Source: Heliocidaris tuberculata
Taxonomy: Eukaryota; Echinodermata; Echinoidea; Camarodonta; Echinometridae
DNA length: 64,000 bases
Assembly: GCA_025618425.1 (NCBI GenBank)
Contig: CM046838.1
Location: forward strand, 5,577,715 to 5,641,714
Direction: 5' to 3'
In this document: positions 12,241 through 24,497 of the stretch, piece by piece
Position numbering within the stretch: position 1 is the first letter of the stretch
Layout: every line of letters begins with the position of its first letter
Program-made: the position numbers and the translations under genes
Notes under the pieces: generated by a model
The model's input: only the letters and a program-made list of their open reading frames with translations
Told to the model about the DNA's origin: nothing
Databases searched by the model: none

Positions 12241-15200
12241 CATATTCATACACACACTCAGACAAACATCACAAGAAGATCAGACTGTATGATATGAAGT
12301 TACCCTCCAGCTAGTGACACACTTCTTCAACTGAGACCACCTAAACCAAACAAAAACCCAGCTCTGGTAGCAAATACAAACTGCTGATGAATATCTCTCA
12401 GAGTCAATGTCACCCAATATCACCAACCAATTGGTAGCACATTAAAATTTACTTTCCACCAGTGCAATTGGAGTCACACCCATACAGGAAGGATATTGCC
12501 CGACAAAAATTGATCCAATAATGCAATTATTGTTCGATCAAGGACTAAACTAGAATTTATGTGATAGTGCAAAGACCTTAATGTTGAGTTTGAAAAATAT
12601 GCAGGCCTTCACCTAAATTATCAAATCAAATTGATGTAGTCACATGTTTCCAGGATTTTTTTTCTTACACTATCACACAATAAAATTACTTTCTAAATGC
12701 ACATAGAAAAGATTACATAAGATCCTAGGCAAAAATCTTTACAAAAAGTACTTTATTTTAATATCATTAGCTCTTTTTATAAATTTGTGGAAACAACAAA
12801 CCACATGGACATGTAAATGTATGATAAGGAATCAACACGTGATAGACAAAAAGTCATTAAAAATTACGGTTAGAAAAATATTTTTTCTTTTCATTTCCCT
12901 ACTACTTTTATATCTCAGACTCTCTTACACGTTTTATAGTACATAATTTTCTTTCTTCTTCCATTTTTTCTTATTCTCACAACTTTAATATTTGAAATAA
13001 AGATTCTACCTCTGCTCACTTTTGATGCAGAAAGTACATGTCCTTAATTTGAGCAGTAAATGAGTCTTCGAACGTACACAAAGACATAAGTAGGTCGAGC
13101 ACGCAATTCTAAATGTCTAATTTCATGTATTCATTTGCTTTCCCCCTATAAGGGTTTACAGTTAGGTTCAAAGAAAGGGAATGAGCTACCGAACAAGGAG
13201 GTTGAGAAAGAAAGAGCAAGGGTCTGGCGGTAAACAGTTCAATGGACCCTTATTATTGACTCTTCATCAATATTGACACTGTGCACCTCACTGCTGGAGT
13301 TTGATTGTATGCAATAGGACAACACGCTGTCACAAGTAACAATAATTCTCATTGCTCACAATCAAAACCCGCCTAGCATGTGACAAAATAACAGGAAATT
13401 CCACCCTAAATGGACACTGGATGGTGGGGAGGGGGAGGATGATGAGATCTGAAAAGGCCACTTTCTTTTGACAAGACAGAGGCCGAGTCACTGACAAATG
13501 ACATTCAGGTTTCACTTTGTGATTTGCACTGTGAATATTTAATGATACAGGTTTGGTTCCTAATTGACACGACACTTCAAACCGAAAGCCTTTGGAGCAG
13601 TGAATAGTTTTTATTCAATACTTATCATACATAGTTTTTAAATCATTATCATTCAATAAATAATCAAACACATTTATAGGCCTACTGAATCCCTATTCTC
13701 TATATTTTACAGTCAAGAAATCTATATAGTTAAAATCAAGGGGAAAATTTTGCTGCACAGGCTACGTTCATTAACAAAAACATAACAAATTCCAACAATA
13801 GAAAGATGTTGTGCTATTTTAAATCATTTTGAATTTTACAAAACTTACTTAACAAACCAGCACGTAAAACTATTAAATGCTTAAGTTGAATACATGTATT
13901 TGTATTTTTCTGTTTTTAGCGATCAAACAGAAACAATTGGCATGCAATGAATTCCCAGGGAAGAGATGACAAAAATTAGGAAAGGACACTAGAACCTGGA
14001 ATAACAGCCTGCACAAAAAGATCATCATCGCTCTCCCAAAGTATACTGGGCCTCATTTCTTCAAGGCGATCCAATCGCTAATCGATGTGTTGAGGAAATT
14101 GGCTCACACGGTAAATCTATAAAATACTATACCGGACTCTCATCACGCATAAGCTGCGCCGCTATACAGCTTTAACATCAGGGTGACGAGGAGAATATTA
14201 TGCTCTAATCACCCTCTGTCTTTGTGCTCTAATATCCTCTCTCATTAATATATCGCATGGTGAAATAATGAATCCTTTAATTTCTGAGGAGGTTTTGGAG
14301 TCCATGTGAAGATGACAGTGGGACTATTCTGGTGTAGGTGGAAAAGAATTCTGACATGTGCCCATTCTTTATGATCTTGGAAAGTATAAAATAGATGAGT
14401 GAAGTTGAACTGATTTCCATTACACTGTATAACATCCTGCATCCCCTGAGACAGGCATTAAGCAGGGGAAAGTTTTCTACCAATACCCTACATGTACATG
14501 CCCTGTTAATCTTCTTTGTTGAGGCAAACAATTATCAAAATCTTAATTTACAAGAATTAAATATTAGCATAGAAGCAGAAGGCAGAGTGATTGGGATCTG
14601 GAAAGCTGTAGGGAAAAACATTTCATAACAAATTTTCCTTGATTACCAAACTTACAAATATATTAGGAACCCGCTATGATCTATCTTGCTTTGAAGCTGG
14701 CATTATGACGTATGTGAACAACATCAATATCAATCAATACTATGCAATTATTTACAGTGCTCCATTAATAAACTTAGTGGGTGAGCTGTTTAAAGCTTTC
14801 AAAGAAAATATGTGAGGATGATGTGAGAGGCTGAACAAGGAGTTAGTTTTGTGATAACTCCTTGAAGCTGCAGTGCTGTTCACAATGTATCAGGCATGAT
14901 ATTGATTTTTTGGGGGTACATGTAATTTGTTACTAATGTCTGAAATGTGAGAACATCCAGGAGGGTTCTATGTTCAAGCAGTCATTCTATTCCAGGCCTG
15001 GATGCCTGTTACAAGAAACCATCATAAATCCAAGGAGTTGATCAATTTAACTTCACACATTCATAGACATCCTGTTGAAACCTTAGTTTCAATAGGATGT
15101 TGGCAAACTTCAACTTGTGATTTTCTTGTTTTCTAATGAAAATCTTTTGGTAAACATTATAAAACAGGCTGAAATGTCTCATGCAAATATTCTTTGGGAA

Positions 15201-16953
15201 GGCCTACTGATATTCTCTAAATATCAATTTTCATAATTCAGATTAGTGCTGTATTTTGAATAGGTTCCATTTCTAATTTTCCATCATCACAATAAAAAAT
15301 GTACTTTACCAGATAATTGCTGATTTTTATGTTAAGCGATGTGTGCCAACACTCAATACAACAATATTTTTGCCTCATTTCAAAATTATTTACAAATGTA
15401 TCAGAAGATAAATGAGATCTAGGTTTGTATTTCAATTCAACAGATTAACACAAAATCAAAAATTTCTTAAAAACATAGAATTTAGATGACAATCTCATAG
15501 TGCATATTTACCAAAAGTATTCCATCATTTTGTCACTGTTGCTCATTTACAGTTAAGCCTGTATTTTAGAATTTAACATGCATGAGTTTAGTTTGTCTAC
15601 TGGATATAATAATCAACTGACTTTCAACAGTCTCTAACAAAATTGGAAAGAAGGATGTAGATTTTATTAATAGCTTTTAAGACTTCAATAGAATGGTGTT
15701 TATGGCTCTTTCTATTTACAGTTCCAAATATTGTCTTGAAAAGGACAGCCTAAACTACCAAACCTAATCCACTTGTTCAAGGATTTAAGATGGTCTTCCT
15801 TTCATCCTTGGGTATTCGATTAGAAGAATCAATACTATCAGGATACAATGGAAGAAAAGTGGTTTTAGCTCCCTGAAAGTCAATTGTTTACAAGTGTTCC
15901 TAACACAGGATTTGAATGGGTCCTTTTGTGAAGACCAACTACCAACTTTAGCTTTCCAGCAACTATTACTAATAAGTAAGAATATTAACATGGATTTTCA
16001 TTTCTAAAGGAAAAGAAATGAAAGAAATACTCATCAAAACCATTATGATCAGTAAAGTAAAATTTTGACAAAAAGTCAAACATGGTTTAGTAACTAAAAT
16101 CCTTCCTAGCTGCTATGGGAAATGAATGTTATTTGCAGATACATGTAGAAGCACATTTCAGGAGAAAAAAAGGAGAAGAAAATACACACAGGGACACCAT
16201 GTGGTCACTTAAGTACATGTATATGTGAAACTTGAAACAAGCTTTCTATGAGTTTGGTCAAAGTGCTTCCAACAGAATCCAACAGTATGAACAATATCAA
16301 CCTCTTGCACACCATGTGGTCAGCAAAATAAAACAGAGAAAAAGAAAGTGGTTTTTGTGGGTCAGATTATACATGTAGCTGTGCAAACATGGAGACTGCT
16401 GTTTAGCAATTTCACTGAGAGAAGAGAGAACCAACAAGAGGCATCTAAAAAGAAGCCAATAAAAAGTAGGTATAGCCACGTTATTGAGATGTGAGTCACA
16501 ACTTTTCAAAAGCCTAAAGGCTGGGAGACTGGCATACAAAATGGATTTAAGTAGGGCTATTGCGTGAACAGTGCATATTAATACATGTATATGCAAATTA
16601 TAAGTATCTTAAGATTAATGTTAGTAAGAAACTGGCCATGAGAAACTAGAAAGCATAAATTAAGAAAATGTCAGGAACTCTAAACTTTGTAGGACTGACA
16701 AAGTGAGCAGAGCACTTGAAAACTACACAGCCTTGTCAGTTTGATACAAGAAAAAAGAAAACTATTCATGTTGTAGGCTGGTTGGTTTATTCACTCCAAA
16801 AATGATGTACATGTATACCTAGGCAAACTGGAAATTCATCCTGCCCTTTGTAAATGTTTTGAGAATATCATTAAAATCACTACATAGTATAACTTAACGA
16901 AATATAAAATATAGGAAATCAAAATAAGATTTTACGTCAATCTGGCCTAACCA

Positions 16954-16977
16954 CCCCCCCCCCCCCCCCCCCCCCCC
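16954..16977. repeat. C24 homopolymer
   Basis: Uninterrupted run of 24 C at the left edge of a dispersed repeat. It is one of at least ten G/C homopolymer runs in the window. Confidence 0.95.
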
Positions 16978-17178
16978 GTGACACATTTGCTCCTGTGACA
17001 TTTGCTCCTCCGTTCATATCTCGAAAGGTCAAAGGTTAAGGTCAAGGTCATGATTTGGTTTTTTGTTAAGGACAATTAAGAAGATTAGGATTAAGGTTAG
17101 GGTTAGGGTTAGGTCTAGGTTTAGGTTTAACATGGCAAAGTTAGACTGGAGCAAATGTTGCAGGAGCAAATGTCATGG
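16978..17178 (+). repeat. Dispersed element with telomere-like core, copy 2
   Basis: TGACATTTGCTCCT near the left end is mirrored by AGGAGCAAATGTCA at the right. Between them lies a degenerate GGTTAGGGTTAGGGTTAGG array. It is directly flanked by the C24 run on the left and a (CT)n tract on the right. Confidence 0.65.
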
Positions 17179-17403
17179 AACCCCTTCTCTCTCTCTCTCT
17201 CTCTCTCTCTCTTCTTTCTCTCTTTCTTTTCCCTCTCCATCTATTGATGCTCACACTCAATCTTGAAGTATCCCTCCCTTAATCTCTAATAATTCACTTG
17301 AAGTTCTTAACATATTGGTTGATATTCTTCAAAATCAATCTCTTCCCCTCTCTGCATGATCCTTAAATTTGATCCCCTACATTCATTAAAATACATTACA
17401 AAC

Positions 17404-17816
17404 TTAACCCTTTCGAGACAATTGACCACATTTTGTGGTTTGGCTCAATAACTTTTGATTCAGAGCCCTGAAAAATATACCAGATACATGAGTAGAAAGA
17501 GCAAAAATTTCTGCACACACTATGTCCATTTTTGTTAAATGACCATACTGCAATTGATTCCAGGAATTTTAAAAAGGAGAATAAGCTTTAAAATCCTTAA
17601 ATTGGCAACACATTGAGAGGTTCAAAATCATGTTTTTTTTATCGAAATTGGCACTTTTTTCAACTTTTCGACAATTCTTTTAACCATGTATGTTTTCAAA
17701 GACATTGCCACTTAATACAATCTTGTAACACTAAAAGAAAAATATTATTGTTGCCAATTGGAGAACAAAATGTGATCAATTTAGCCCTTAAATTATTCCT
17801 GTCCTGAAAGGGTTAA
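17404..17816. mobile_element. TTAA-flanked MITE, CCCTTTC termini
   Basis: Starts TTAACCCTTTCGAGAC and ends GTCCTGAAAGGGTTAA, giving inverted termini with a TTAA at each end, the target site used by piggyBac-type transposases. There is no transposase ORF. A decayed relative with the same internal words (GATTCAGAGCC, CAGGAATTTT) lies at 43590-43930. The next TTAA element begins only 13 bp further right. Confidence 0.65.
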
Positions 17817-17828
17817 CCTGTTGACTAC

Positions 17829-18414
17829 TTAAAGGAAACCAAAACCCAAGGAGAGAATCAATGTTATTGGAAAGTGAAAATTCAGAGAAGCACTTTACAA
17901 AAAGTTTCATTAAAATTGGTTAAAAAATGAGAGTTATGGAAGTTTGAAAAAGTCTCGTTTTACTTTCTATGGGGATCCTCAAATTGGCAAAATTGCTTCA
18001 AAATGGCTGATTTTGTGAACAACTCTCCATTTGTTTTGTACACAGATTTTCAGATTTTCCCCATTATCTCTCAGGGTGCTCCTTGTCTCCTCCTGAACTC
18101 GACATATGTGGTGTAATATACATTTTCCCATTATATATGTTGAGCTCAGAAGGAGATTAACTGCACCTTGAAAGATAATGGGGAAAATCTGAAAATCTGT
18201 GTACAAAACAAATGGAGAGTTGTTCACAAAATCAGCCATTTTGAAGCAATTTTGCCAATTTGAGGATCCCCATAGAAAGTAAAACGAGTTTTTTCAAACT
18301 TTCATAACTCTCTCATTTTTTAACCAATTTTAATGAAACTTTTTGTAAAGTGCTTCTCTGAATTTTCACTTTCCAATAACATTGATTCTCTCCTTGGGTT
18401 TTGGTTTCCTTTAA
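17829..18414. mobile_element. TTAA-flanked, nearly perfect palindrome (586 bp)
   Basis: TTAAAGGAAACCAAAACCC at the left is exactly mirrored by GGGTTTTGGTTTCCTTTAA at the right, and the arms match almost base for base over about 280 bp to a centre near 18120. Both outer ends are TTAA. The open frame at 17979-18239 is only arm sequence. The element ends about 115 bp from the splice donor of the minus-strand signal-peptide exon. Confidence 0.85.
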
Positions 18415-18528
18415 TTCTCTTATTCCTATAGGCTTAATACAAGAGCTACCCGGCTTCTGTACGCAATGGGTTAGAGTGCTAAATTCAACTAAATTTATAC
18501 ACAAAAAGGTCAAAAGAATAAAACTTAC

Positions 18529-18625
18529 CTGTGAACTCTACTACGCGTTTAAACTGTGCCAAAGATCCTTCACAAGCAAACAGTAATATTGCCATAGTGG
18601 CAGCAAAATATATTCCTCTGGCCAT
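18529..18625 (-). CDS. First coding exon of a secreted or membrane protein, partial gene
   Basis: On the minus strand an ATG (codon at 18625-18623) opens 32 codons plus one base and ends at a consensus ACAG|GTAAGT donor. The peptide starts MARGIYFAATMAILLFACEG and ends FKRVVEFT: a short basic start, a hydrophobic core (FAATMAILLFA), a small-residue cleavage region (EGSLAQ) and then a mature start. This is a classic signal peptide, about 23 residues long. An in-frame TAA lies six codons upstream of the ATG, fixing the start. The rest of the gene runs leftwards; one possible later exon is at 1206-1306 but its phase does not join directly. I do not recognise the protein. It is divergent from USP24, about 8.4 kb away, too far to assume a shared promoter. 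Confidence 0.65.
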
Positions 18626-19400
18626 AATTTTCACTTCAGTTGTGTTTTACTCTCAGAAAATATTATGATCATCCAATCCGATCGTCGAGACAAGCAACTA
18701 TTAGTTACAGAGCTCTGCTATTAAAAACTCCAATAAAGTTCTCTGGAATATTCACTCGCTTCTTGACCTTAGAAAATAGTTTCTGCTAGAAGACAAAGAC
18801 AATGATTTACATTGCCTTCCATAAACATTATCCGAAATGCAAAGTTCTGTTTTAGATCTCTCTCGTCGGACTGCTTATTTCCTAATCCTAGATTCGTAAC
18901 CGTTGCATCAGCTCATTTCCTGCATCTGCAAGCAGCTCAAAGTTTCCTACCGCCGAGATCCTCCCGCTCACCGGGAGTCCTCCGCGCTCCAAGCTGCCAG
19001 TTGACCGTAAGGCGTAAGACAAAAGATCATGCAGCGAATCCACGAGAAGACAATGTTTTCTAACAAAAGACTTAACTCTAAATTCTCGGATGCTTCATTT
19101 CTTTATCAGATACCATGAAGATCCATACAAAACAATGAAGATCGATATGGTTCCTTTCCTCTAAGCTCCAACAGGTTGGCGAGTGCCAGTGTGCAGGAAC
19201 CAATGAGAGACCACTGGCGGATGCCTCGCGCGCTCCAAAACAAAAATAATAGTGCGGAAACTTTGCCGCATCGCACTCGAGGCACACCTTCTCTCATTGC
19301 AGTAGCAACAGTCAGATTGGGGAGGCTGCGCAGACGAATGGTGTTTGTAGAGTCAATAATTTCTTCCGATGCTTTTAATTAAAATTCAAGAAATTTATTA
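18626..19400 (-). promoter_or_regulatory. Probable 5' leader and promoter region of the minus-strand gene
   Basis: Sequence upstream of the signal-peptide exon, more GC- and CpG-rich than its surroundings between about 18930 and 19330. It holds a CCAAT word (ACCAATGAGA near 19200). No TATA box or start site can be fixed from sequence alone. Small ORFs on both strands here look incidental. Confidence 0.35.
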
Positions 19401-19949
19401 AGCTTCGAAAATACATGCTACTTTAAGTTCATCCCTATTGGTCACTGTGTTTTCCAAAAGTCTTCCTACAAAATCCATTTAATCTTATTAAGAGTTTTGG
19501 GGTTACAAAGAATTGATTTAGAGCCATCTCTGTCCTCGACCTGAGCCGTCCTCGACGATGTTATTGCGCCATCTATCGTATAAAACATTACAATTTCTTC
19601 GCTCAAGAGTTACTTGATACTTGATTGGGTAATAATCCCTTTAACAGCTCACACAGGAAGCTATACTGGGATATTCATAGGTTTTTCAGTCTTCTACTTT
19701 AGTTTTACTCTCAATATGATTGTCTTACATTGTAATTAGGCCTAATTAAAATGCATCGGACATATTGAGTAATAAAGGCGTTTCACTTTCTGTATCAAGA
19801 GTAAGAGTTGAGGGTGTGAAAATTAATAATTCTGGTTTTAAAAAAATAAATAAAAAAATCTGATTGGTCCCCGTGCATACCGTGCAGCCTATAGACTAGT
19901 CTTATTGTTATCACACTTTCCCATCATTATTTTGACCCCCCCCCCTCTC

Positions 19950-19992
<43 letters not shown>

Positions 19993-20915
19993 CTCTATTT
20001 CTCTTTCTTTCTCTCTTTTTCTCTCTTTCTCTATCTTTCTCTCTCTCTCTCTCTCTCTCTCTTTCTCCCTTACCCCCCCCCCCCTTTCTTTACCTCTCCC
20101 TCTCTCTCTCTCTGCTGTTCAAATCCTTTTTTTCTTCTCCACATAATAGTGTTGGCATCATCGATCTCTGTGCTTATATGTAAGCTTTTTCACAGGGTCA
20201 TTGTTGTTGTTGTTGGTACGTGTTATAATGGCAGTCAAATTTGACTATTATCACCAACAAATTTTCATTTATATAGACATAGATTTCAATTATGAATTTT
20301 GTTCGACTTCTCACTTTTAATGGTTTCAATTTATCTGTAGTTATTATTATTATTATATTTAAAGAGATATATAGTATCATGCCAGGTTACCGAATCATGC
20401 CCGTTCTAAATGGCGCCGTCCTGCACGACAAACCTTTTCGTGTTTTGTCGGATGGTTTCTCGGAAACAAGTTTGCTACTTTCCTATGTCTCTCGGATGCA
20501 GACAGGGGGCTGGCTCCCTTTGGGATATCTCAATATCTTGACAATCGAAAGAAAGATAAACCAGACTTGGTTTGAAATCAAAGAAAAAAAAAGGAAAACT
20601 TTCCCTAGGAAATTGGTATGTAAACGCTAAGTTGGGCCAAGTTCAAGTTAGGTACAACATAGCACATAATATTGCTTTGTTGGGCAAACACAACAAAAAC
20701 ATGTGCGCAGAGTACATCCAACTGAAAATCTAGATCATTTTTAGATGACTTTGCTCGCGCTTACGTTTGATGCTCGGAAATGGAAAATAATTATCTCCGA
20801 TTTCAGCATACACATATTTCAATATTTTCCACAATTTGAATTTCATAGGACTTCAGTATAATAACTGTATAGTAGAGGTAGCATGGGCGGAAATATGCAG
20901 GAAATTCTTTTCATC
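19401..20915. other. Non-coding stretch between the two genes
   Basis: AT-rich DNA with a long CT-rich microsatellite at about 19936-20115 (broken by C runs) and a (TTG)n patch near 20198-20213. A 112-codon plus-strand ORF at 20292-20630 has mixed composition but no recognised family and no obvious splice context, so it was not called. Confidence 0.5.
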
Positions 20916-21353
20916 GGGGGGGGGGGGGGTACTCGTTTTTCCGAAGGTTCATAATTCCAAAGGTTCATAATTCCGAAACACAAATTTCCCATAGCAGGGG
21001 GTTCATAATTCCGAAAATGAAGTAGGGTTCATAATTCCGAACATTTGATGTATTACTCCGAAGGTTCGTTATTCCGAAGGTTAGTAATCCGAAAATGAAA
21101 TAGGGTTCGTAATTCCGAAAATGAAAAAGGGGGATAGTAATTCCGAAGGTTCGTAATTCCGAAAATGCAATAGAGCCCTATACATAACTTTTCGGAATTA
21201 CGAGCCTTCGGAATATGAACCCTTTTTCATTTTCTGAATTATGAACCCTATCTAATTTTCTGAATTACCAACCGTCGGAGTAACAAACCTTCGGAAATAC
21301 AAGCCTTCGGAAAAACGAACATTCGGAATTATGAACCTTCGGGAAAACGACAT
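20916..21353. mobile_element. TU-like foldback element, smaller copy
   Basis: A run of about 14 G leads into TACTCGTTTTTCCGAAGG. Then come 16-bp and 26-bp tandem units of the type GGTTCATAATTCCGAA and GAAAATGAAATAGGGTTC. After about 21185 the same units appear in reverse complement, ending CCTTCGGGAAAACGACATGT. Tandemly repeated inverted arms without a coding core are the hallmark of foldback (TU) transposons. Its two ends match, inverted, the ends of the larger copy at 23571-24893. Confidence 0.75.
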
Positions 21354-23570
21354 GTAACAATTGGTCGTCTCACCTGATGAATAAAATTGCGTAACACATC
21401 TCCGCCACTGAGAGGTATAGGATTGCAGAGTTGTGATTGTTTGAGAGGGGATTGAGGTAGGATGGTCGTTGACTCGTGTTTTAGTAGAGGTTAGAATGGT
21501 ATAGTTTAGGTAGAATTGCAGTAGAACGTATATATAGGCTGGTATAGGGATATAGGATACTAGGTAAGATGCATAGACCTGTGAGGCAGGGCGCCTGGGG
21601 GGGGGGGGGGGGGTGCTGCTGCCCCACTGAGGATTTTTAAAGTTCCATTATTCGGGTAACCACCACCTCATATTCGGGCATCGACGTGTTCAAATAGGCT
21701 TTGCTTATATATTTGGGCAATGAAGTGCCCGAATATGTAATTTTTCTATATTTTTCACTATTAGGGCAAAAAATGTTATTCGCCCACTTCGCTCGCTCGC
21801 ACAAAAAGTGGAAACTGGAAAGTTGATATTCGGGCAAAAGGCTCAAGCCCCCCTCGCGAAAATATGCCCGTACGCTATGGTAAACAGTGGCGAATCTAGG
21901 GAGTCATGGCGCCAGGGGCAAACGATAAAAATTGCATCCCCTGCCCAAAATTACCAGCTCAAATATACAAAATGAATTCCCGCTTTAAATTCAGAAATTT
22001 TCGTTATTGCACAACGTGATTTTTTCATGCACTTAATCCGGGATTTGTAGCCAAGGTTTGATAAAAATCATTATGTTGCATTTTCACCCTCATAAGGCAA
22101 CTTCTTTTGCATTTTTACCCTATGGAAAAATTAGTGAATACACTAATCGACTGCGATCCGATTTTGGATATAAATCACAATAGCTTTATAGATGGGTATT
22201 TTAGCAAATAAAGTCTACACGATTCAGGTTATGAACAATGATGTAAATACTAAACATATGATTTTGGTGCGTTGTCCGCCTTACATCCGGAATGAGGGCC
22301 AAATCAGTTACAAATCGTAGACAATTGTAGGACTGCTCTGACGTCACTTCGACTCGGAGCAGATTTGGCCTTTCCTCCGATAGAAAGATCGCGATCGGCC
22401 GTATTTTCGATTTTACTATCTATAATGATTATCCAGAACTTCAATCAAAAATATTTGATGCCTTTAAATGTTTATATCAAATGCTATTACATTTTCTTCC
22501 GAAATCAGATCACATACCAATCGTACAGTGTGCGGTTAATTTTGATCGTTCATACACGCTGATTTTATTCACTTCTTTCCATATTCGGGGTGCAAAATCA
22601 ACGAAAAATGTGAAGAAAATACAGGTAGGCCTACAGTATGTTCGAGGAATTTAGCACGGCAATTGAAAGTTAAGCTTCTTTCAAACGTTGAACTTTGAAA
22701 TATAATGTCTGTTTGGAGCCAGAAGTGCTAAATTATGTGCGTTAACGCCCTTCTGGCTCCAAACAGATTATACACTTATCCTGTATTGGGGGCGCAAATT
22801 TTCTCATTTTAAACCTTTCAAAAACACTATTCCTTATGCACTTTATCTTGTATTGGGGAGCATTATTTCATAACCCTTAAGGACCACATTTTTTTCTCAC
22901 CCGTTTCTCTTTCTCTCTTTTGCATTTTTTGCGTCACCTTGGGCAAATACTTATTACCCACCACTCAAAAATGTAACAGCTCAAAAATATCATACAAACT
23001 AGATTAATTACCGCTGTGAATTAAGAAATTATGGCTCTATATTTTATGTAAAAATGATTTTTATGTTCTATATAGCGTATAGATTATGGTAAAAATCGAT
23101 GAATAAAATACAGTATTATTCAAGCAAGGGAGTAATAAAAAGAGACACATCAGTAGATTTAATTTAAGATTTGCACCCCAAAACGCAATTTCTTGTGCAT
23201 TTTCCTTAGCCAAAAAATAACGATTTTTTAAATTATGAGATCTACATGAAGAAACAAATGCGAGAGAGTAAAGCGATCGGGCTCTATGACATTTTCTCAT
23301 TAAACAGTTAAAACTACAGTATTTCCTATGCATTATATTACCATGGATTGTGGGCGCATATACCTGTAATCCTTCAGGACCATAATTATTTTTTCTTCCC
23401 TTCCCCGCCCCCCCCCCTCTTTTTCTCTTTCTTTTCAGTTTTTTTGCGCCTCCTTCAATGTCATCGACGGGTCACATGCTCCTCCCCCTTACTCCACTGG
23501 TTGTAAGTGCCACGAGATTTGTATATGTCAGCCGGATAATTTAATCGTCAAATAATGAGGAAAGGTCATC
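21354..23570. other. Spacer between the foldback elements
   Basis: Non-coding. It holds a G17-type run near 21597-21613, a patch with repeated ATTCGGGCA words in both orientations (21650-21870), a CAGTGGCG/GCGCCAGGGGCAAA word at 21889-21925 that recurs inverted at 25740-25790, a hairpin element at 22701-22773, and two related blocks about 550 bp apart (near 22780-22940 and 23290-23450) sharing ATTCCTTATGCA/TTTCCTATGCA and TTTTTTGCG words. Confidence 0.5.
22701..22773. repeat. Palindromic hairpin element, copy 2
   Basis: Arms TCTGTTTGGAGCCAGAAG and CTTCTGGCTCCAAACAGA are perfectly complementary over 18 bp, with a loop containing GTTAACG. It shares arm sequence with the element at 2411-2501. 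No coding potential. Confidence 0.75.
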
Positions 23571-24444
23571 AGTCGGGTTACTTGTCGTTTTTCCGAAGGT
23601 TCGTATTTCTGAAGGTTCATATTTCCAAAGGTTCATAATTCCGATAGGTTCGCGTTATTCCGAAGGTTCGTAATTGAGAAGGTTCGTTACTCCGATGGTC
23701 CGTAATTCCGAAGGTTCGTTTTTCCGAAAATGAAAGAGGCTTCATAATTCCGAAGGTTCGTATTTCCGAAAATGAAATAGGGTTCGTAATTCCGAAAATG
23801 AAATAGGGCTCGTAATTCCGAAAATGAAAAAGGGTTCATAATTCCGAAATGAAATAAGGTACCTAAAGAGGAGGGGGTGGGGGGACCAAGGCGACTGAGC
23901 AGCCCCCCCCCCCCCCCATTATCAGGCGGCCGCCAGATAATTCTGTCCTTCCTTATATTATGTTATTTTCCTTATATCTTCTTGACTTTCTATATCTTTC
24001 CTTATGTTGTTCTTTTTTCTATTATCTTCATTCTCTTATTCTTTGTTTAAGCTTCTATCTTCTTCTCTTTCTACCTTTCTTTACGTTATTCTTTGTTTTT
24101 ATTCTATCATTTCTCAGTCTATGTTCATTATGTTAAAAATAGGAAACGATAGGATAAAAACAAAGAATAACAAAAGGAAAGATAGAAAGAGAGGAAGACA
24201 GAAGGATAAAAACAAAGAATAACATAAGAAACGATAGAAAAAGAAGAAGATAGAATGAAAAACAAAGAATAGCATTATGGAAGATAGGAAGAGGAAATGA
24301 AAGAAGGATAAAAACAAAGAATAACATTAGGAAAGTTAGAATTATCCGGCGGCCGCCAGATAAATCACTGGTTCTTATTCTGTAATAATTTTTTTTTCTT
24401 CTCTTTTTTCTCTCTCCTTTCTTTTGGACCCTTGTTATGGAAGG

Positions 24445-24497
<53 letters not shown>

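Larger units (their letters stand above)
1307..18528. other. Long non-coding stretch, probably intronic or intergenic
   Basis: About 17 kb without a supportable exon on either strand. It contains CT-rich microsatellites, hairpin elements, MITE-like repeats and a C24 tract, listed separately. All ORFs here are short and none has both splice signals and coding character. If the minus-strand pieces at 18.5 kb and 1.2 kb are one gene, this is intron, perhaps with a missed small exon. Confidence 0.5.

Noticed and set aside
17086..17130. Interstitial telomere or chromosome fusion point
   Set aside because: Only a few degenerate TTAGGG-like units, contained inside a dispersed repeat that recurs elsewhere in the window.
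17979..18239. 86-codon minus-strand ORF
   Set aside because: Falls entirely inside the 586-bp palindrome and reads through its centre. It is arm sequence.
20292..20630. 112-codon plus-strand ORF
   Set aside because: Not simple sequence, but no recognised motif, no clear splice context and an AT-rich start. Length is within chance for a 64-kb window.
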